From positions 1-46,328 of the forward strand of contig JAQBQF010000104.1 of the NCBI GenBank assembly GCA_028287115.1: a stretch of DNA of 46,328 nt. Direction: 5' to 3'. Shown in pieces: positions 35,455 through 46,328 of this stretch. This DNA is from Myxococcales bacterium (GTDB lineage Bacteria; Myxococcota_A; Polyangia; Haliangiales; Haliangiaceae). Both the position numbers and the translations under genes were made by a program. The notes below the pieces were generated by a model that was given only the letters and a program-made list of their open reading frames with translations, searched no databases and was not told the origin of the DNA. The stretch's first letter is position 1. Each line of letters begins with the position of its first letter.

Positions 35455-36474
35455 GTGTATCGGATTCGTCAATCGTATCGAGAGGATGTCGACCAAGTGC
35501 TCGCGGTCGCGGAGCACCTCGATACGGTCAACCTGCCGGCGGATCACGCGATCATCGAAGGCATCCTCGATAGGTCCGAGAAGTCCTTCACCGGCGCCGT
35601 GCCCGAGCACGAGCGCGAGTTCGTGTTCGTGCTCGAAGATCTCGCGAAGAAGCGAATCATCGGCACGTCGATGATCTACGCGCAGCACGGCACCAAGCGC
35701 GCGCCCCATATCTTCTTCCGGGTCGAGAACGACGAGCGCTATTCGGTGACCCTCGACAAGTACTTCGTCCATCGCACGCTGCGGATTGGCTACAACTACA
35801 ACGGCCCGACGGAGATCGGTGGCCTGATCCTGCTGCCCGAGTATCGGCGGAACACCGATGCACTCGGAAAAGCCCTGTCGTACGTGCGGTTCCTGTTCAT
35901 GGGCATGAATCGGCCGATCTTTCGCGACCGCGTCCTGTCCGAGCTGCTGCCTCCACTCGAGCCGGACGGCACGTCGAAGCTCTGGGAGGCGCTCGGACGC
36001 CGGTTCACGGGCCTCACGTATCAAGAGGCGGATCGCCTGTCGAAGGACAACAAAGAGTTCATTCACGCGTTGTTCCCAGACGACCCGATCCACACCGAGC
36101 TGTTGCCCGACGACGTGCGTCAGCTGATCGGGAAGGTCGGTCCGGAGACCAAAGCGGTCGAGACGATGCTGCGGCGGATCGGGTTTGATTACGCCGACCA
36201 GATCGATCCGTTCGACGGCGGACCGCATTTTACCGCGCGAACCGATGACATCACGATCGTCTCCGAAGCCCGCGAGCTCTCGGTCGGTCCCGGCCCGACC
36301 GAAGGTGACAAGTGGGCGATCATCGGGATCGATCTGCCGGGAGTCCGTCCGGGGTTCCGCGCGATCGGAACCCGCGTGACTTCGCTCGCGCCGGGCGTCG
36401 TGGGGTTGGCGGAGGAAGCCCGCCGCCGGCTCGGCGTCGAATCCGGTCAGAGGGTATGGCTCAGCTACGGTTGA
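35455..36474 (+). CDS. astA: Arginine N-succinyltransferase (AstA)-like acyltransferase
   Basis: The 339-residue GNAT-fold protein has the AstA pattern: YRIRQSYREDVDQVLAVAEH, then REFVFVLEDLAKKRIIGTSM, GPTEIGGLILLPEYRRN and YVRFLFMGMNRPIFRDRVLS. A long C-terminal half of acidic and glycine blocks follows. AstA adds succinyl-CoA to arginine in the ammonia-producing AST pathway. None of astB, astC, astD or astE is in the window, so it may act alone on arginine or another amine. GTG 35455 is preceded by TAGGTT. A lipoprotein gene starts inside its 3-prime end. Confidence 0.88.
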   Translation: MYRIRQSYREDVDQVLAVAEHLDTVNLPADHAIIEGILDRSEKSFTGAVPEHEREFVFVLEDLAKKRIIGTSMIYAQHGTKRAPHIFFRVENDERYSVTLDKYFVHRTLRIGYNYNGPTEIGGLILLPEYRRNTDALGKALSYVRFLFMGMNRPIFRDRVLSELLPPLEPDGTSKLWEALGRRFTGLTYQEADRLSKDNKEFIHALFPDDPIHTELLPDDVRQLIGKVGPETKAVETMLRRIGFDYADQIDPFDGGPHFTARTDDITIVSEARELSVGPGPTEGDKWAIIGIDLPGVRPGFRAIGTRVTSLAPGVVGLAEEARRRLGVESGQRVWLSYG

Positions 36475-36986
36475 TCGCGGTGCTCGCGCTGGCCGCATGT
36501 CGACAATCTGCCGAGGCGGGTCCGGGCTCGGGGATCACGCCTCCGACCGGGTGGCGCGCACTACCGGATCTCGCGACCGCGGTGACCAATGCCGCGAAGA
36601 CCGAGCACGTGACGGTCGATGGCAGCGAGGCGTGGGGCGAGCCGGCGATGGGTTGCTACGGCGCGTGGTTCTCGATGCGCGGTGGCAGCGCGGCCCCCGA
36701 CGTGATGGCGCAACAAGTGCTCGATGATCTCGCACCCGAGACGGAGCGGGGCCGCGGGATCGCCCCGGCGCTCGCGGGGATCGCGATCCGCGATGTCGTC
36801 AAGCCGGCCGCCGGGGCCGATCGCGGCACGCTCTCGCTCGCGTTCACGCGTGACAAGTATCGAGGCCGGCTCCGCGCGCAGCTCGACAGCACGGGCCGGA
36901 TCGCCGCGCTCGCGTGTTTCTGGAACGAGCGCGAGCCGATCGCATGCGAGTCGGCGTGCACCGGCCTGGTCGGGAGGCTGCCGTGA
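36456..36986 (+). CDS. Hypothetical lipoprotein
   Basis: The 176-residue protein starts MAQLRLIAVLALAAC, a lipoprotein signal with Cys15. The ATG lies inside the last 19 bases of the acyltransferase gene and the stop overlaps the next GTG (GTGA), so it is an inner member of an overlapping operon. Cys appear in MGCYGAW, ACFWNE and CESACTG, probably disulfides. No family is recognised. Confidence 0.75.
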   Translation: MAQLRLIAVLALAACRQSAEAGPGSGITPPTGWRALPDLATAVTNAAKTEHVTVDGSEAWGEPAMGCYGAWFSMRGGSAAPDVMAQQVLDDLAPETERGRGIAPALAGIAIRDVVKPAAGADRGTLSLAFTRDKYRGRLRAQLDSTGRIAALACFWNEREPIACESACTGLVGRLP

Positions 36987-37805
36987 AGCGGATCGTGCTC
37001 GCGATCCTCGCGTGGGCCTCTGTCGCTCACGCCCAGCCGATGTTCCGGATGCAACCGGGATGGAAGAAGGACGACGAACAGACCCGTAGTCTCACGGCGC
37101 GGACCTCGGAGCAGCGTCACTTCGGGACGATGCAGACCAAGGTCTCTACGTTCGCCGCGACCAAGTCCGGCGTCGCGTTGTTCTGGACGCGCGTGAGTGT
37201 CGACATCACCGCAGATCGCGATCGCGCGGTGCGTGCCGAGGTCGACGAGCTCCACGGGTCTTCGCGCCGGGCCGCACTGTCCGGATCGGGAATCACCGAA
37301 GACGACTGGCAACAACATGTCGACCCCGTGAAGAAGCAAGTCGACGCGCGCCTGACCTGGCGCGACACGATCGGCGGAACGATCGATGTGTCCCATCTCG
37401 TGATCGCCGGCGATGCGGAGCACCTCGTCGGCGTCCTCGGCGAATGTATCGCGCTGACCGGTGCGGACCCGCGCGGCCTTGCGGACTGCAAGGCGACGAT
37501 CGAGACGATCGACCCGGGCGTGACGGAGCGCGTCGACATCGCGATGGCGCCCGAGGGTTCGGGACCCGTACCGGCGGCCGACGTGGGGGCCCCCGTTCCA
37601 ACGGTGACGCCGAGCTCGAACGCGCCGAGCATGCAAGACGGGTCACATGTGCCCGTGGCGCCGATGACTATCTCGCCCGCAGCCCCGCCACCCGACCGCC
37701 GTCCGGTGTATGTCGGAGGTGGGGTCGTCGTGCTCGCCGCTCTCTTCTGGTGGAATCGCTACCGCCGCGAGCGCTTCGAACGCGAGGACGCACCGAAGGA
37801 ATCCG

Positions 37806-37816
<11 letters not shown>
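36983..37816 (+). CDS. Exported protein with C-terminal membrane anchor
   Basis: The 277-residue protein starts at GTG 36983 (GGGAGG at 36972-36977), overlapping the preceding stop. A signal peptide (VKRIVLAILAWASVAHA) leads to a soluble domain with SGVALFWTRVSVDITA and IDVSHLVIAGDAEHLV. A Pro-rich linker and a transmembrane segment near the C-terminus (VYVGGGVVVLAALFWW), with basic residues after it, end the protein. The topology places the soluble domain in the periplasm, so it could be a stalked sensor or adaptor. The next gene, a sigma-54 activator, starts inside its last codons. Confidence 0.75.
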
Positions 37817-39264
<1,448 letters not shown>

Positions 39265-39272
<8 letters not shown>

Positions 39273-39906
39273 GCAATTGATCGTGGGATTGTTGGTCGTC
39301 GCGGCGTGCGGCAAGAAGGGCGGCAGCGCGGATTCGGTGACGAAGGCGGACGCCGATGCCGTCAACGCGCTGATCCCTGCCGAGATGAAGGGCAAGCTCG
39401 AATTCGAAGCCGCCACGATCGAGGATGGCATGGGCAGGCATCCGACGAAGTACTCGGTCGTCGCGCCGAAGGGCTGGAAGAAGGGCTTCATGCCCGGCTC
39501 GCTCGAGCCTGCCGACAGCGACAATTTTGGCTCGCAGACCATGGGCAAGACGAGCTTCAAGGTCGGCAGCAACTGCGATGGCAGCTGCGAGAAGAAGGAC
39601 TGGGCCGCGGTCGTCGAGAAGGTCTATTACAACCAGTTCACGAGCGGTCAGGTCACCGGCAAGGTGATCAAGGACGACAAGCGTCCCACCGGCCGGACCT
39701 TGGTGTTCCAGATGGAGCCGAAAACCGAGCAGCAGGGCGCGGGCGTGACGATGACCAGCGGCGAGAAGAAGATCCAGATCATCACCACCTGGTGGACCGA
39801 CGGCGCGACGAAACACTACGTGTGCCAGGCCGAGCTCGGTGAGCCGGCGTTCGGTCTCGCGGCGGCATTCGAGAAGGCATGCTCGAAGGTCGCTGTCGAC
39901 GACTGA
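39265..39906 (+). CDS. Hypothetical lipoprotein
   Basis: The 213-residue protein starts MNKQLIVGLLVVAACG, a lipobox with Cys15. GGAGGA (39252-39257) is a strong ribosome binding site 7 nt before the ATG, inside the activator gene. The body is soluble with short Cys motifs (GSNCDGSCEK, CQAEL, ACSK). No family is recognised. Its position in an overlapping operon with a sigma-54 activator suggests a linked envelope role. Confidence 0.75.
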
Positions 39907-39907
39907 G

Positions 39908-41029
39908 ATGCGCGGGTGCGCGATCAGCCTGTTGATCGCGAGCTCGCTCGCTTTCGCGGAGTCGCGCGTCGAGGTCAGCCTCCATGCGCTCGGCTCGGGC
40001 GATCGAGCGGCGGTCGCGGCCGCGGTCACCGAGATCGAGCACGCGCCTGCAGCGCCCGAGCTCGCGGACGCACTCCTCGCCGCCGCGCGCGCCTGTGAAG
40101 ACAAGCTCGCGGATCCGGCGCACGCCCTCGCGATCTACGAGCGGATCGTGCGCGAGCTACCCGATGCGCGAGCCGCCGGGGCGGCGGAGCGGCGGGTCGC
40201 GCAACTGCGGGCGGAGCTCGGGCCCCACGGCGAGTACGCGCGCGAGGCAGGAGAGCTCGCGCAACTGATCGCCGATGCGGATCGCGTCTCGATCGACGAG
40301 GTCGTTCGCCGCGCGACGGCGCTGTCCACTGCGGCGTGGCCCGGTGCACCCGACGCGGCGCTGTGGCTCGCGGAGTGGCACCGCCGATCGGGTCGATTCG
40401 AGGCTGCACGCGCGGTCTACGACGACGTCGCGATGAAGTGGCCACGATCGCCTCGAGCGATCCTCGCGCGCCGCGGCGCGGCCGGTGCAGCGATCGATGC
40501 TCGTGACTGGGCGCTCGCGGATCGCCTCGTGCGCGCGCTGTCTGTTCGCAACAGCGAAGATGTCGTGCAACGCGACGAGCTCGTAGAACAGATCGCGCGG
40601 GGTCGGTTCCATGACGATCTGTACCTCTACGCGTGGATCGCGCTCGCGATCGCGCTTGCGGGTCTCGCCGGTTCGCTCGTCGAGGCGAGCCTCCGCGGTG
40701 GGCGGCAACGGCCGGCGATCCGCCCACCTGTGGAGGTGATGTTCCTGGCGCCGGTCGCGTGCGTGCTGATCGCAGTCGCGTTCACTGCACATCGAGCGAT
40801 CGCACCGGCGGTGCTGCGCATCTCGATCGCCGGCATCGTCGTCGCGTGGCTATCCGGAACGACGCTCGATCTCGTGCGCGCGCGCGGCCGCTCGGTTCGC
40901 GCGCGCGCGGTCGCTCATGTGCTCGCGTGCGTGATCGCCGTGGCCGCCGTTGGCTATATCGCGATGACGCGCGACGGCCTCGTCGATTTGCTTGCAGAGA
41001 CCGTTCGCGGCGGCCCGGACGCGAACTGA
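39908..41029 (+). CDS. TPR-like membrane protein
   Basis: The 373-residue protein has a signal peptide (MRGCAISLLIASSLAFAESR) and helical repeats that look TPR-like (about 50-225: ALAIYERIVRELPDARAAGA, AARAVYDDVAMKWPRSPRAI). Four hydrophobic segments follow: LYLYAWIALAIALAGLAGSL, VMFLAPVACVLIAVAFTAHR, LRISIAGIVVAWLSG and HVLACVIAVAAVGYIAM. It begins directly after the preceding stop, so it is cotranscribed. It may act as an envelope assembly scaffold; no partner is proven. Confidence 0.75.
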   Translation: MRGCAISLLIASSLAFAESRVEVSLHALGSGDRAAVAAAVTEIEHAPAAPELADALLAAARACEDKLADPAHALAIYERIVRELPDARAAGAAERRVAQLRAELGPHGEYAREAGELAQLIADADRVSIDEVVRRATALSTAAWPGAPDAALWLAEWHRRSGRFEAARAVYDDVAMKWPRSPRAILARRGAAGAAIDARDWALADRLVRALSVRNSEDVVQRDELVEQIARGRFHDDLYLYAWIALAIALAGLAGSLVEASLRGGRQRPAIRPPVEVMFLAPVACVLIAVAFTAHRAIAPAVLRISIAGIVVAWLSGTTLDLVRARGRSVRARAVAHVLACVIAVAAVGYIAMTRDGLVDLLAETVRGGPDAN

Positions 41030-41053
41030 CCTCGATCCCCTCGATCTCGATGC

Positions 41054-41059
41054 TAGACT
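41054..41059 (+). promoter_or_regulatory. -10 hexamer TAGACT, leaderless-type
   Basis: TAGACT ends 8 nt before ATG 41068. Confidence 0.45.
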
Positions 41060-41067
41060 CGCTTGCG

Positions 41068-41259
41068 ATGTCGAAACGCGGACGCATTCTCGCGATCAAG
41101 TGGGGGATGAACCCCAACTCGTCGAGTCTCGGCGTCGACGTCACGTTCTTGCTCGTCGGCGCGACCGCGCTCGCCGTGCTGACGCCTGTGATCGGAGCGC
41201 TCTTGCGTTGGCGCCGGCCGCTCCGCGTCGAATCGCCCGACGCAGAGAAACAACATTAG
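41068..41259 (+). CDS. Small single-span membrane protein
   Basis: The 63-residue protein (ATG 41068; ATG 41050 in frame is an alternative) has a basic N-terminus (MSKRGRILAIKWGMNPNSSS) and one transmembrane segment (VTFLLVGATALAVLTPVIGA) followed by LLRWRRPLR. Its size and position just before a radical SAM enzyme make a substrate or accessory role possible, but it looks more like a membrane peptide than a typical RiPP precursor. Confidence 0.6.
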   Translation: MSKRGRILAIKWGMNPNSSSLGVDVTFLLVGATALAVLTPVIGALLRWRRPLRVESPDAEKQH

Positions 41260-41392
41260 TCGGACTCGAGCTGCTCGTGCCGATCAGCTCGGCAACCGCT
41301 TTGCGTCGCATCGCGACGGCTGCCTGCAGGAATTCACCGAGCACCTTGCTTCCGTGACGGACGGTCTCGGCAGCCGCCGAAGGATCGCCTGC

Positions 41393-41398
41393 TACAGT
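41393..41398 (+). promoter_or_regulatory. -10 hexamer TACAGT, leaderless-type
   Basis: TACAGT ends 6 nt before GTG 41405. The same hexamer precedes the M20 gene. Confidence 0.5.
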
Positions 41399-41404
41399 CT
41401 GCGC

Positions 41405-42688
41405 GTGTCGATCATCACGCGTGCGAGAGATACCGCGATGGCGTGGATCGATCGCGTGCGATTCGCGCGCAAGCACCCTCCCCGGCGTGCGCGGTTCGAG
41501 CGATTCGGCGCGATCGTGCAACTCACGGTGCCGCGCGCGCTCGTGTTTGTCGATCGCGCGATGGCGAAGCGAATCGTCGACGTCGGAGCGCCACCGGCTG
41601 CGTGGCGCGCGTCCGAAACCGAGCTCGGCGAGCACGTACTTTCGGCGCCGCTCGAAGCGCACCTACAGCTCACGAATCGGTGCGGCGCCGGCTGCACCGG
41701 CTGTTACACCGGCGCTTCGCCGCAGGGCGGCCCGAACGAGTGGGGCCTCGTCGAGTGGACGCGTGCGATCGACGCGCTCGCAGACGCCGGCGTGTTTCAC
41801 GTCGCGCTCGGCGGTGGCGAGAGCGCCGTGTTGCCATGGCTCGGAGAGCTTGCGGATCACGCGCGCCGTCGCGGGATCATTCCCAACCTCACGACCTCGG
41901 GTCTCGAGGGGCTCGATCGACTGCTCGCGGTGGTCGATCGGTTCGGCCAGATCAACGTCTCGATCGACGGGCTCGACGCGACGTACGCGGCGGTGCGCGG
42001 GTTCGATGGATTCGCGCGCGCGGATGCGGCGGTGCGCGCGCTGCGTGCGGCCAAGCGAGAGATCGGGATCAACGTCGTCGTCACGCGCCATAACTTCGCC
42101 GAGCTCGATCAGATCTTCGCGTACGCGAGCGAACGCCGACTCTCCGAGGTCGAGCTGTTGCGGTTCAAGCCTTCGGGCCGGGGCGCACGCGCGTACAACG
42201 ATCAGCGCTGCACCGACGAGCAACACCGCGCATTCCTACCGACGGTGCTCGCGGCCGCGCGCAAGCATCGGATCCGCGTCAAGGTCGATTGCTCGTACAC
42301 CCCGATGCTCGCGCATCACAAACCCGAGCGCACGCTACTCGCGGAGCTCGCGGTGTTCGGTTGCACCGGCGGCGATTTCCTCGTCGGTGCGAAGGCCGAT
42401 GGGCGGCTCACTGCCTGCAGCTTCGCTTCGCCTCCGCCCGCTCTCGAAGGCGAACGGCCGCGCATCGATGCACTCGCGGCGTACTGGTCCGCGCCGGATG
42501 CGTTCGGTGCGTTCCGCACGTGGCGCGATGCACATGAGCCTTGCGCGAGCTGCGAGTACCATTCGCTGTGTCGCGGCGGATGCAAGGTCGTCAGCTCGCA
42601 TGTGCTCGGCGATCCCGCTCTGCCCGATCCGGAATGTCCGCGCGTGATCGATCACGGTGCGACTCGCGTGCGGTTGCCCGTACTATAG
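41405..42688 (+). CDS. Radical SAM/SPASM enzyme
   Basis: The 427-residue protein starts at GTG 41405. A short N-terminal module (about 30-60; RFERFGAIVQLTVPRALVFV) precedes the radical SAM core with NRCGAGCTGCYTG (Cys93, Cys97, Cys100, the cluster for SAM cleavage). LGGGES and INVSIDGLDATYAAV follow. The C-terminal SPASM-type region CASCEYHSLCRGGC (380-393) would bind an auxiliary cluster. SPASM enzymes mature RiPP peptides, protein cofactors or heme d1-like molecules. Here the substrate is unknown. A small membrane protein lies upstream and a zinc-ribbon protein starts 4 nt downstream. Confidence 0.92.
   Translation: MSIITRARDTAMAWIDRVRFARKHPPRRARFERFGAIVQLTVPRALVFVDRAMAKRIVDVGAPPAAWRASETELGEHVLSAPLEAHLQLTNRCGAGCTGCYTGASPQGGPNEWGLVEWTRAIDALADAGVFHVALGGGESAVLPWLGELADHARRRGIIPNLTTSGLEGLDRLLAVVDRFGQINVSIDGLDATYAAVRGFDGFARADAAVRALRAAKREIGINVVVTRHNFAELDQIFAYASERRLSEVELLRFKPSGRGARAYNDQRCTDEQHRAFLPTVLAAARKHRIRVKVDCSYTPMLAHHKPERTLLAELAVFGCTGGDFLVGAKADGRLTACSFASPPPALEGERPRIDALAAYWSAPDAFGAFRTWRDAHEPCASCEYHSLCRGGCKVVSSHVLGDPALPDPECPRVIDHGATRVRLPVL
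42681..42686 (+). promoter_or_regulatory. -10 hexamer TACTAT, leaderless-type
   Basis: TACTAT ends 6 nt before ATG 42693. It lies in the last codons of the radical SAM gene, so it would allow separate expression of the zinc-ribbon gene. Confidence 0.45.
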
Positions 42689-42692
42689 GGCG

Positions 42693-43046
42693 ATGGACGA
42701 AGGCCCGTATCGGGGCGGCATGCAGAGTGGCATCTGTCCGCGCTGCGGTGGCGCGATCGAGAGCGATGGCGAGATGGGGCGGCTCGTATGTGCGGTCGGC
42801 TGCGGCGAGTGGTATCCGCGCGAGGCAATCGAGACGATCGTTCAGTGGGAACGGGTGAAGCTCGCTCCCGCGGACCTCGCGGCCGGGTGGCCATGGGGAG
42901 GCGCGCCTTGCCCTATCTGTCGTCAGGATATGAAGTTCAGGTTGGCCCAGCAGATGCGCTTCGACCTGTGCCCGACGGACGGCCTGTGGCTCGACGCCGG
43001 CGAGTACGAAGAATTCATCGAGGCCTACGGTCGGCCACGACGATGA
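42693..43046 (+). CDS. TFIIB-type zinc-ribbon protein
   Basis: The 117-residue protein has two ribbon halves: CPRCGGAIESDGEMGRLVC (about 15-33) and CPICRQDMKFRLAQQMRFDL followed by CPTDGLWLDAGEYEEF. The D.CP..G.WLDAGE.E pattern is typical of zf-TFIIB (DUF/PF13453-type) proteins, whose role is unknown. It starts 4 nt after the radical SAM stop, so the two are probably expressed together. Confidence 0.85.
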   Translation: MDEGPYRGGMQSGICPRCGGAIESDGEMGRLVCAVGCGEWYPREAIETIVQWERVKLAPADLAAGWPWGGAPCPICRQDMKFRLAQQMRFDLCPTDGLWLDAGEYEEFIEAYGRPRR

Positions 43047-43096
43047 TCCAAATCCGGATCCGCCTGTTGGCGGCAGCCCCATGATATAGAGCGCCG

Positions 43097-43912
<816 letters not shown>

Positions 43913-43915
43913 TCG

Positions 43916-44791
43916 TTAGCGCGCCGGAAGCTCGGCGGCGTCCGCGACGATCAGATACTCGTACGCGGTTGGCGAGTCGGCGGCGACGATCGGATCGTGG
44001 ATCGCCCAGCGTACGAACTTCGCGAGCGGTGACAGCACGCGATCGGGAAAAAACCGGGCGACCGTCGACGGATAGAACCCCGTCAGCTTCTTGCCGAGAA
44101 ATTCCACGAACGAAGGCACCATGAACAACCGGAACAGGAACTCCGACCGCGCGGAGCCGAGCCCGAACGTCGCCTTGACCTTCCAGCCGTTCTGCTCGAG
44201 GAGCCGCGTCCAGACTTTCTGATCGTAGAGATGCCAGTGCTGAAAGAACCCGTTGACCGCACCGGAGAACGTCATCGCCAGCCGCGGTGCGTAGCGGAGT
44301 AGCAGCGACTGCATGCGGCCCTGATACGCCCACCGCGGCGTCGGGACAAACATCAGGAGGCGCGCCTTGTCGGACGCAGCTCGGCGCAGGTTCAACAGAG
44401 CCGCATCGATGTCGGGCACGTGCTCGAGCGAGCAGTTACCGATGATCTCCTCGAACTTCGTCGGTGCGAACGGCGTCTCGCGTGAGACGTCGGTCAGCTT
44501 CGCGGTGATCCGCAGCTTCGCCTGCTCGATCTCGCGCGCGGAGATATCGATCCCGTAGATCTCGCGCTTGTCGTCGCGCACCGTCCACCAGAAGCCGTCG
44601 CCACACCCGACGTCGAGCACGGGACCGCGATCGCCGGTCACGGACTGGATCGCGACGAGCCGATTGATCTCGCGCAGCGCGAGCGAGATCGGAGCGTGCT
44701 TGAGATAGGCGACGGCCCAGCGCTCGATCTCGTCATCCGACGGAACGGTCGATCGCGGTTCCGATTCGGGGTCACGGACTACCTTCAGCAC
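43916..44791 (-). CDS. SAM-dependent methyltransferase
   Basis: The 291-residue class I methyltransferase has the SAM-binding motif GPVLDVGCGDGFWW, then IYGIDISAREIEQAK, GNCSLEHVPDID (motif II) and ARLLMFVPTPRW. A helical C-terminal half follows that could seat a lipid or glycan. It may modify a cell-surface molecule with the membrane protein that follows. GTG 44791 is preceded by TACCAT with 6-nt spacing. Confidence 0.85.
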   Translation of the reverse strand: MLKVVRDPESEPRSTVPSDDEIERWAVAYLKHAPISLALREINRLVAIQSVTGDRGPVLDVGCGDGFWWTVRDDKREIYGIDISAREIEQAKLRITAKLTDVSRETPFAPTKFEEIIGNCSLEHVPDIDAALLNLRRAASDKARLLMFVPTPRWAYQGRMQSLLLRYAPRLAMTFSGAVNGFFQHWHLYDQKVWTRLLEQNGWKVKATFGLGSARSEFLFRLFMVPSFVEFLGKKLTGFYPSTVARFFPDRVLSPLAKFVRWAIHDPIVAADSPTAYEYLIVADAAELPAR

Positions 44792-44797
44792 GGAGGA

Positions 44798-44803
44798 ATG
44801 GTA
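44798..44803 (-). promoter_or_regulatory. -10 hexamer TACCAT, leaderless-type
   Basis: On the minus strand TACCAT ends 6 nt before GTG 44791. Transcription from it would start just past the end of the membrane-protein gene. Confidence 0.45.
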
Positions 44804-44827
44804 TCGCGACCACCCATTGCGGTCACG

Positions 44828-46328
44828 TTACGGATCGACGGCGGCGCGATGCAGCCGAATCCACATCACCGTTCCGAGCAAGGTAGCCCCGAGCATCACG
44901 ACGAGCAGCACCAGCCCGGCGACCCAGGTCTCGCGCGCGTCCTTCAGCCATAACAACCCCCACCAGTCGAACCGCGCTCGCGGATAGGTCGCGGCGAGAT
45001 TCATGTCGAGCGTCGTGTAGGTCCGCCACGGCGCCGACTTCTGTGCCTCCCGCTCATCGTCACCGGCGACGATCGACTTGACGAGCCACCAGTGGCCAAG
45101 CACCGGCTGGAATGCCGGCAGCCACAGCAATTGATACGTGTCCTCGAGGCACGAGTCGCAGTGTCCACGTCCTCGCTCCGCGAGGTATGCGCCGCTGCGG
45201 TTCGGGTTGCCGAGCCACTGGTTCTTGACGTCGATCGAGACCCGGATGAAGTGGTCCCAGTACAGCGCGTTGCCCATGACCTGCACGCCGATGCCGAGCG
45301 CGACGACGGATCCGAGGATCGCGATCCGGACCCGCGGACGCCAGCGCGCCGCGACCCCGTCCCAGAATCCGTAGAGCCCGACGAGCACGACCGGCAACAG
45401 CCACACGAAGAACCGCGGGCCCCACGCGTAGTCGCCGCTCCACGTCTTGTACTGGCAGTAGAGCAGGAATAGCGGGCATGCCATCGCGAGTAGCGCGAGC
45501 CCGAACTTGCGCTGGGTCCGGATCACGTGCGGCAAGCCGATCACCGCGAGCACGAGTGGAGGCGAATACACGAACGCGCTCTTGTTCGGCGACAGCAACA
45601 TGCCCCACAACCCATCGAAGTAACGGCCGCCGAAGTACGGCGCGAGGTAGCCTTCGTAGCCGCTGCTCGTCACCGATTCCCACCGCGCATAGTTGTACGC
45701 GCACGCGACGAGCACGAGCGGCACGCCGGCGACCGCAGCCCAGCCGACGACGCGCGCGAGCTCCTTGCGGTTGCGGCGCAGCGTCCACACGATCAACAGC
45801 GCCGCGCCCGCGATCGGCAGCGCGAGCACGTACTTCGCGTTGAGCAGCACGCCCGCCCACGCGCCGAGCCACAGCGCCTCGCGGCGATCGGGCTTGTCGA
45901 GCACGCGTAGCGTCTGCCGGAACAACCCGAGGAAGCAGGTCATCTGCAAGATCTCGGAGTACGGATAACGCGCGTAGACCCACGTCGTCGTGGCGACCGC
46001 GAGGATCGCGGTGCACACGCTCGCGGTCTTCTTGCGTGCACCGAGCTCGACGAGCAACATGAAAAACAGCGAGCATGCGAGCGCGCCGAGTGCGGCCGGT
46101 GCGAGATGTGTCGCGAGCGGCTTCACGAGCTTGTCGTAAGCCGGCGCCGCGCGATGCAGCAGGTAGACGATCGCGGCGCCCGGCAGGTGCACGATCGAGG
46201 GACCTAACGGCGAGATGCAGTACGTCTTGCCATCGCGACCCGGTGGAATGTCCTCGGGCCACCGCGTGTGAATGTCGAGCGAGCCGTCCTTCGCGATCCG
46301 CTCGGCGACTTCCCACATGCCGTGCGCG
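44828..46328 (-). CDS. Polytopic membrane protein, GT-C/mannosyltransferase-like (5-prime end cut off)
   Basis: About 499 residues remain, with no stop before the window edge; the first ATG seen (46318) lies in a non-hydrophobic loop (MWEVAERIAKDGSLDIHTRW), so the N-terminal helix is probably outside. Ten or so hydrophobic segments are present, with an extracytoplasmic loop PEDIPPGRDGKTYCISPLGP and repeated aromatic loops (WSGDYAWGPRFFVWLLPVV). The shape matches GT-C glycosyltransferases that use polyprenyl-linked sugars. It lies 36 nt upstream of the methyltransferase on the same strand. Confidence 0.8.
   Translation of the reverse strand, partial: AHGMWEVAERIAKDGSLDIHTRWPEDIPPGRDGKTYCISPLGPSIVHLPGAAIVYLLHRAAPAYDKLVKPLATHLAPAALGALACSLFFMLLVELGARKKTASVCTAILAVATTTWVYARYPYSEILQMTCFLGLFRQTLRVLDKPDRREALWLGAWAGVLLNAKYVLALPIAGAALLIVWTLRRNRKELARVVGWAAVAGVPLVLVACAYNYARWESVTSSGYEGYLAPYFGGRYFDGLWGMLLSPNKSAFVYSPPLVLAVIGLPHVIRTQRKFGLALLAMACPLFLLYCQYKTWSGDYAWGPRFFVWLLPVVLVGLYGFWDGVAARWRPRVRIAILGSVVALGIGVQVMGNALYWDHFIRVSIDVKNQWLGNPNRSGAYLAERGRGHCDSCLEDTYQLLWLPAFQPVLGHWWLVKSIVAGDDEREAQKSAPWRTYTTLDMNLAATYPRARFDWWGLLWLKDARETWVAGLVLLVVMLGATLLGTVMWIRLHRAAVDP

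Noticed and set aside
41260..41404. Minus-strand peptide of reasonable composition (VLGEFLQAAVAMRRKAVAEL) before the radical SAM gene
   Set aside because: It has no start codon in a sensible place, and its surroundings look like shadow sequence; perhaps a gene remnant, but unsupported.

Overview
The window is a GC-rich stretch of a Gram-negative bacterial chromosome, packed with genes on both strands. LolA, an LpxH-like phosphatase, an RseP-type protease and at least six predicted lipoproteins indicate an outer membrane. An FHA-domain histidine kinase, a sigma-54 activator, many short-signal lipoproteins and a very strong G/C third-position bias suggest a myxobacterium-like organism (Myxococcota, perhaps the Haliangium/Kofleriaceae side). 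That placement is inference; the window has no rRNA or complete tRNA to test it.

Layout. 1-3250: the tail of a cut gene, an XRE regulator divergent from an FHA histidine kinase, then a small protein with an SSB-like C-terminal tip followed by a ComEA-type DNA-binding protein. This pair is flanked on both sides by hairpin-rich DNA. 3249-5531: an M20 peptidase and an exported alpha/beta hydrolase. 5658-10980: a three-gene, start/stop-overlapping cassette on the minus strand, made of a DUF559-like nuclease, an unknown protein and a 1225-residue protein with a TerB-like region, a first AAA ATPase and a FtsK/HerA-type pump ATPase. It is the best candidate here for an undescribed, probably defence-related, system. 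11128-13260: an MFS exporter and an ssb-monooxygenase unit. 13387-17097: three glycosyltransferase-like genes and the RseP-type protease. 17105-26694: UvrC, FtsK, a phospholipase-D-like lipoprotein, a metallophosphoesterase and other lipoproteins. 26836-32731: LolA, an epoxide-hydrolase-like enzyme, a second metallophosphoesterase, a small-protein/nucleotidyltransferase pair, and GpmI coupled to a thioredoxin. 32733-41029: a small membrane protein, a D-cysteine desulfhydrase-like enzyme, a polysaccharide deacetylase, and an AstA-lipoprotein-regulator-TPR run with overlapping starts. 41068-46328: a small membrane protein, a radical SAM/SPASM enzyme, a zinc-ribbon protein, a PEP synthase/PPDK regulator, a methyltransferase and a polytopic glycosyltransferase-like protein cut by the window edge.

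Two initiation modes are visible. A minority of genes have a Shine-Dalgarno sequence (for example the FHA kinase, ssb and the gene at 39265). About fourteen instead have a TAnnnT hexamer ending only 6-9 nt before the start codon and no ribosome binding site, the arrangement expected of leaderless mRNAs.

No CRISPR array, insertion sequence, integrase, rRNA or complete tRNA was seen. No stretch over about 300 bases lacks a gene. The larger intergenic regions mostly hold inverted repeats, which are listed.
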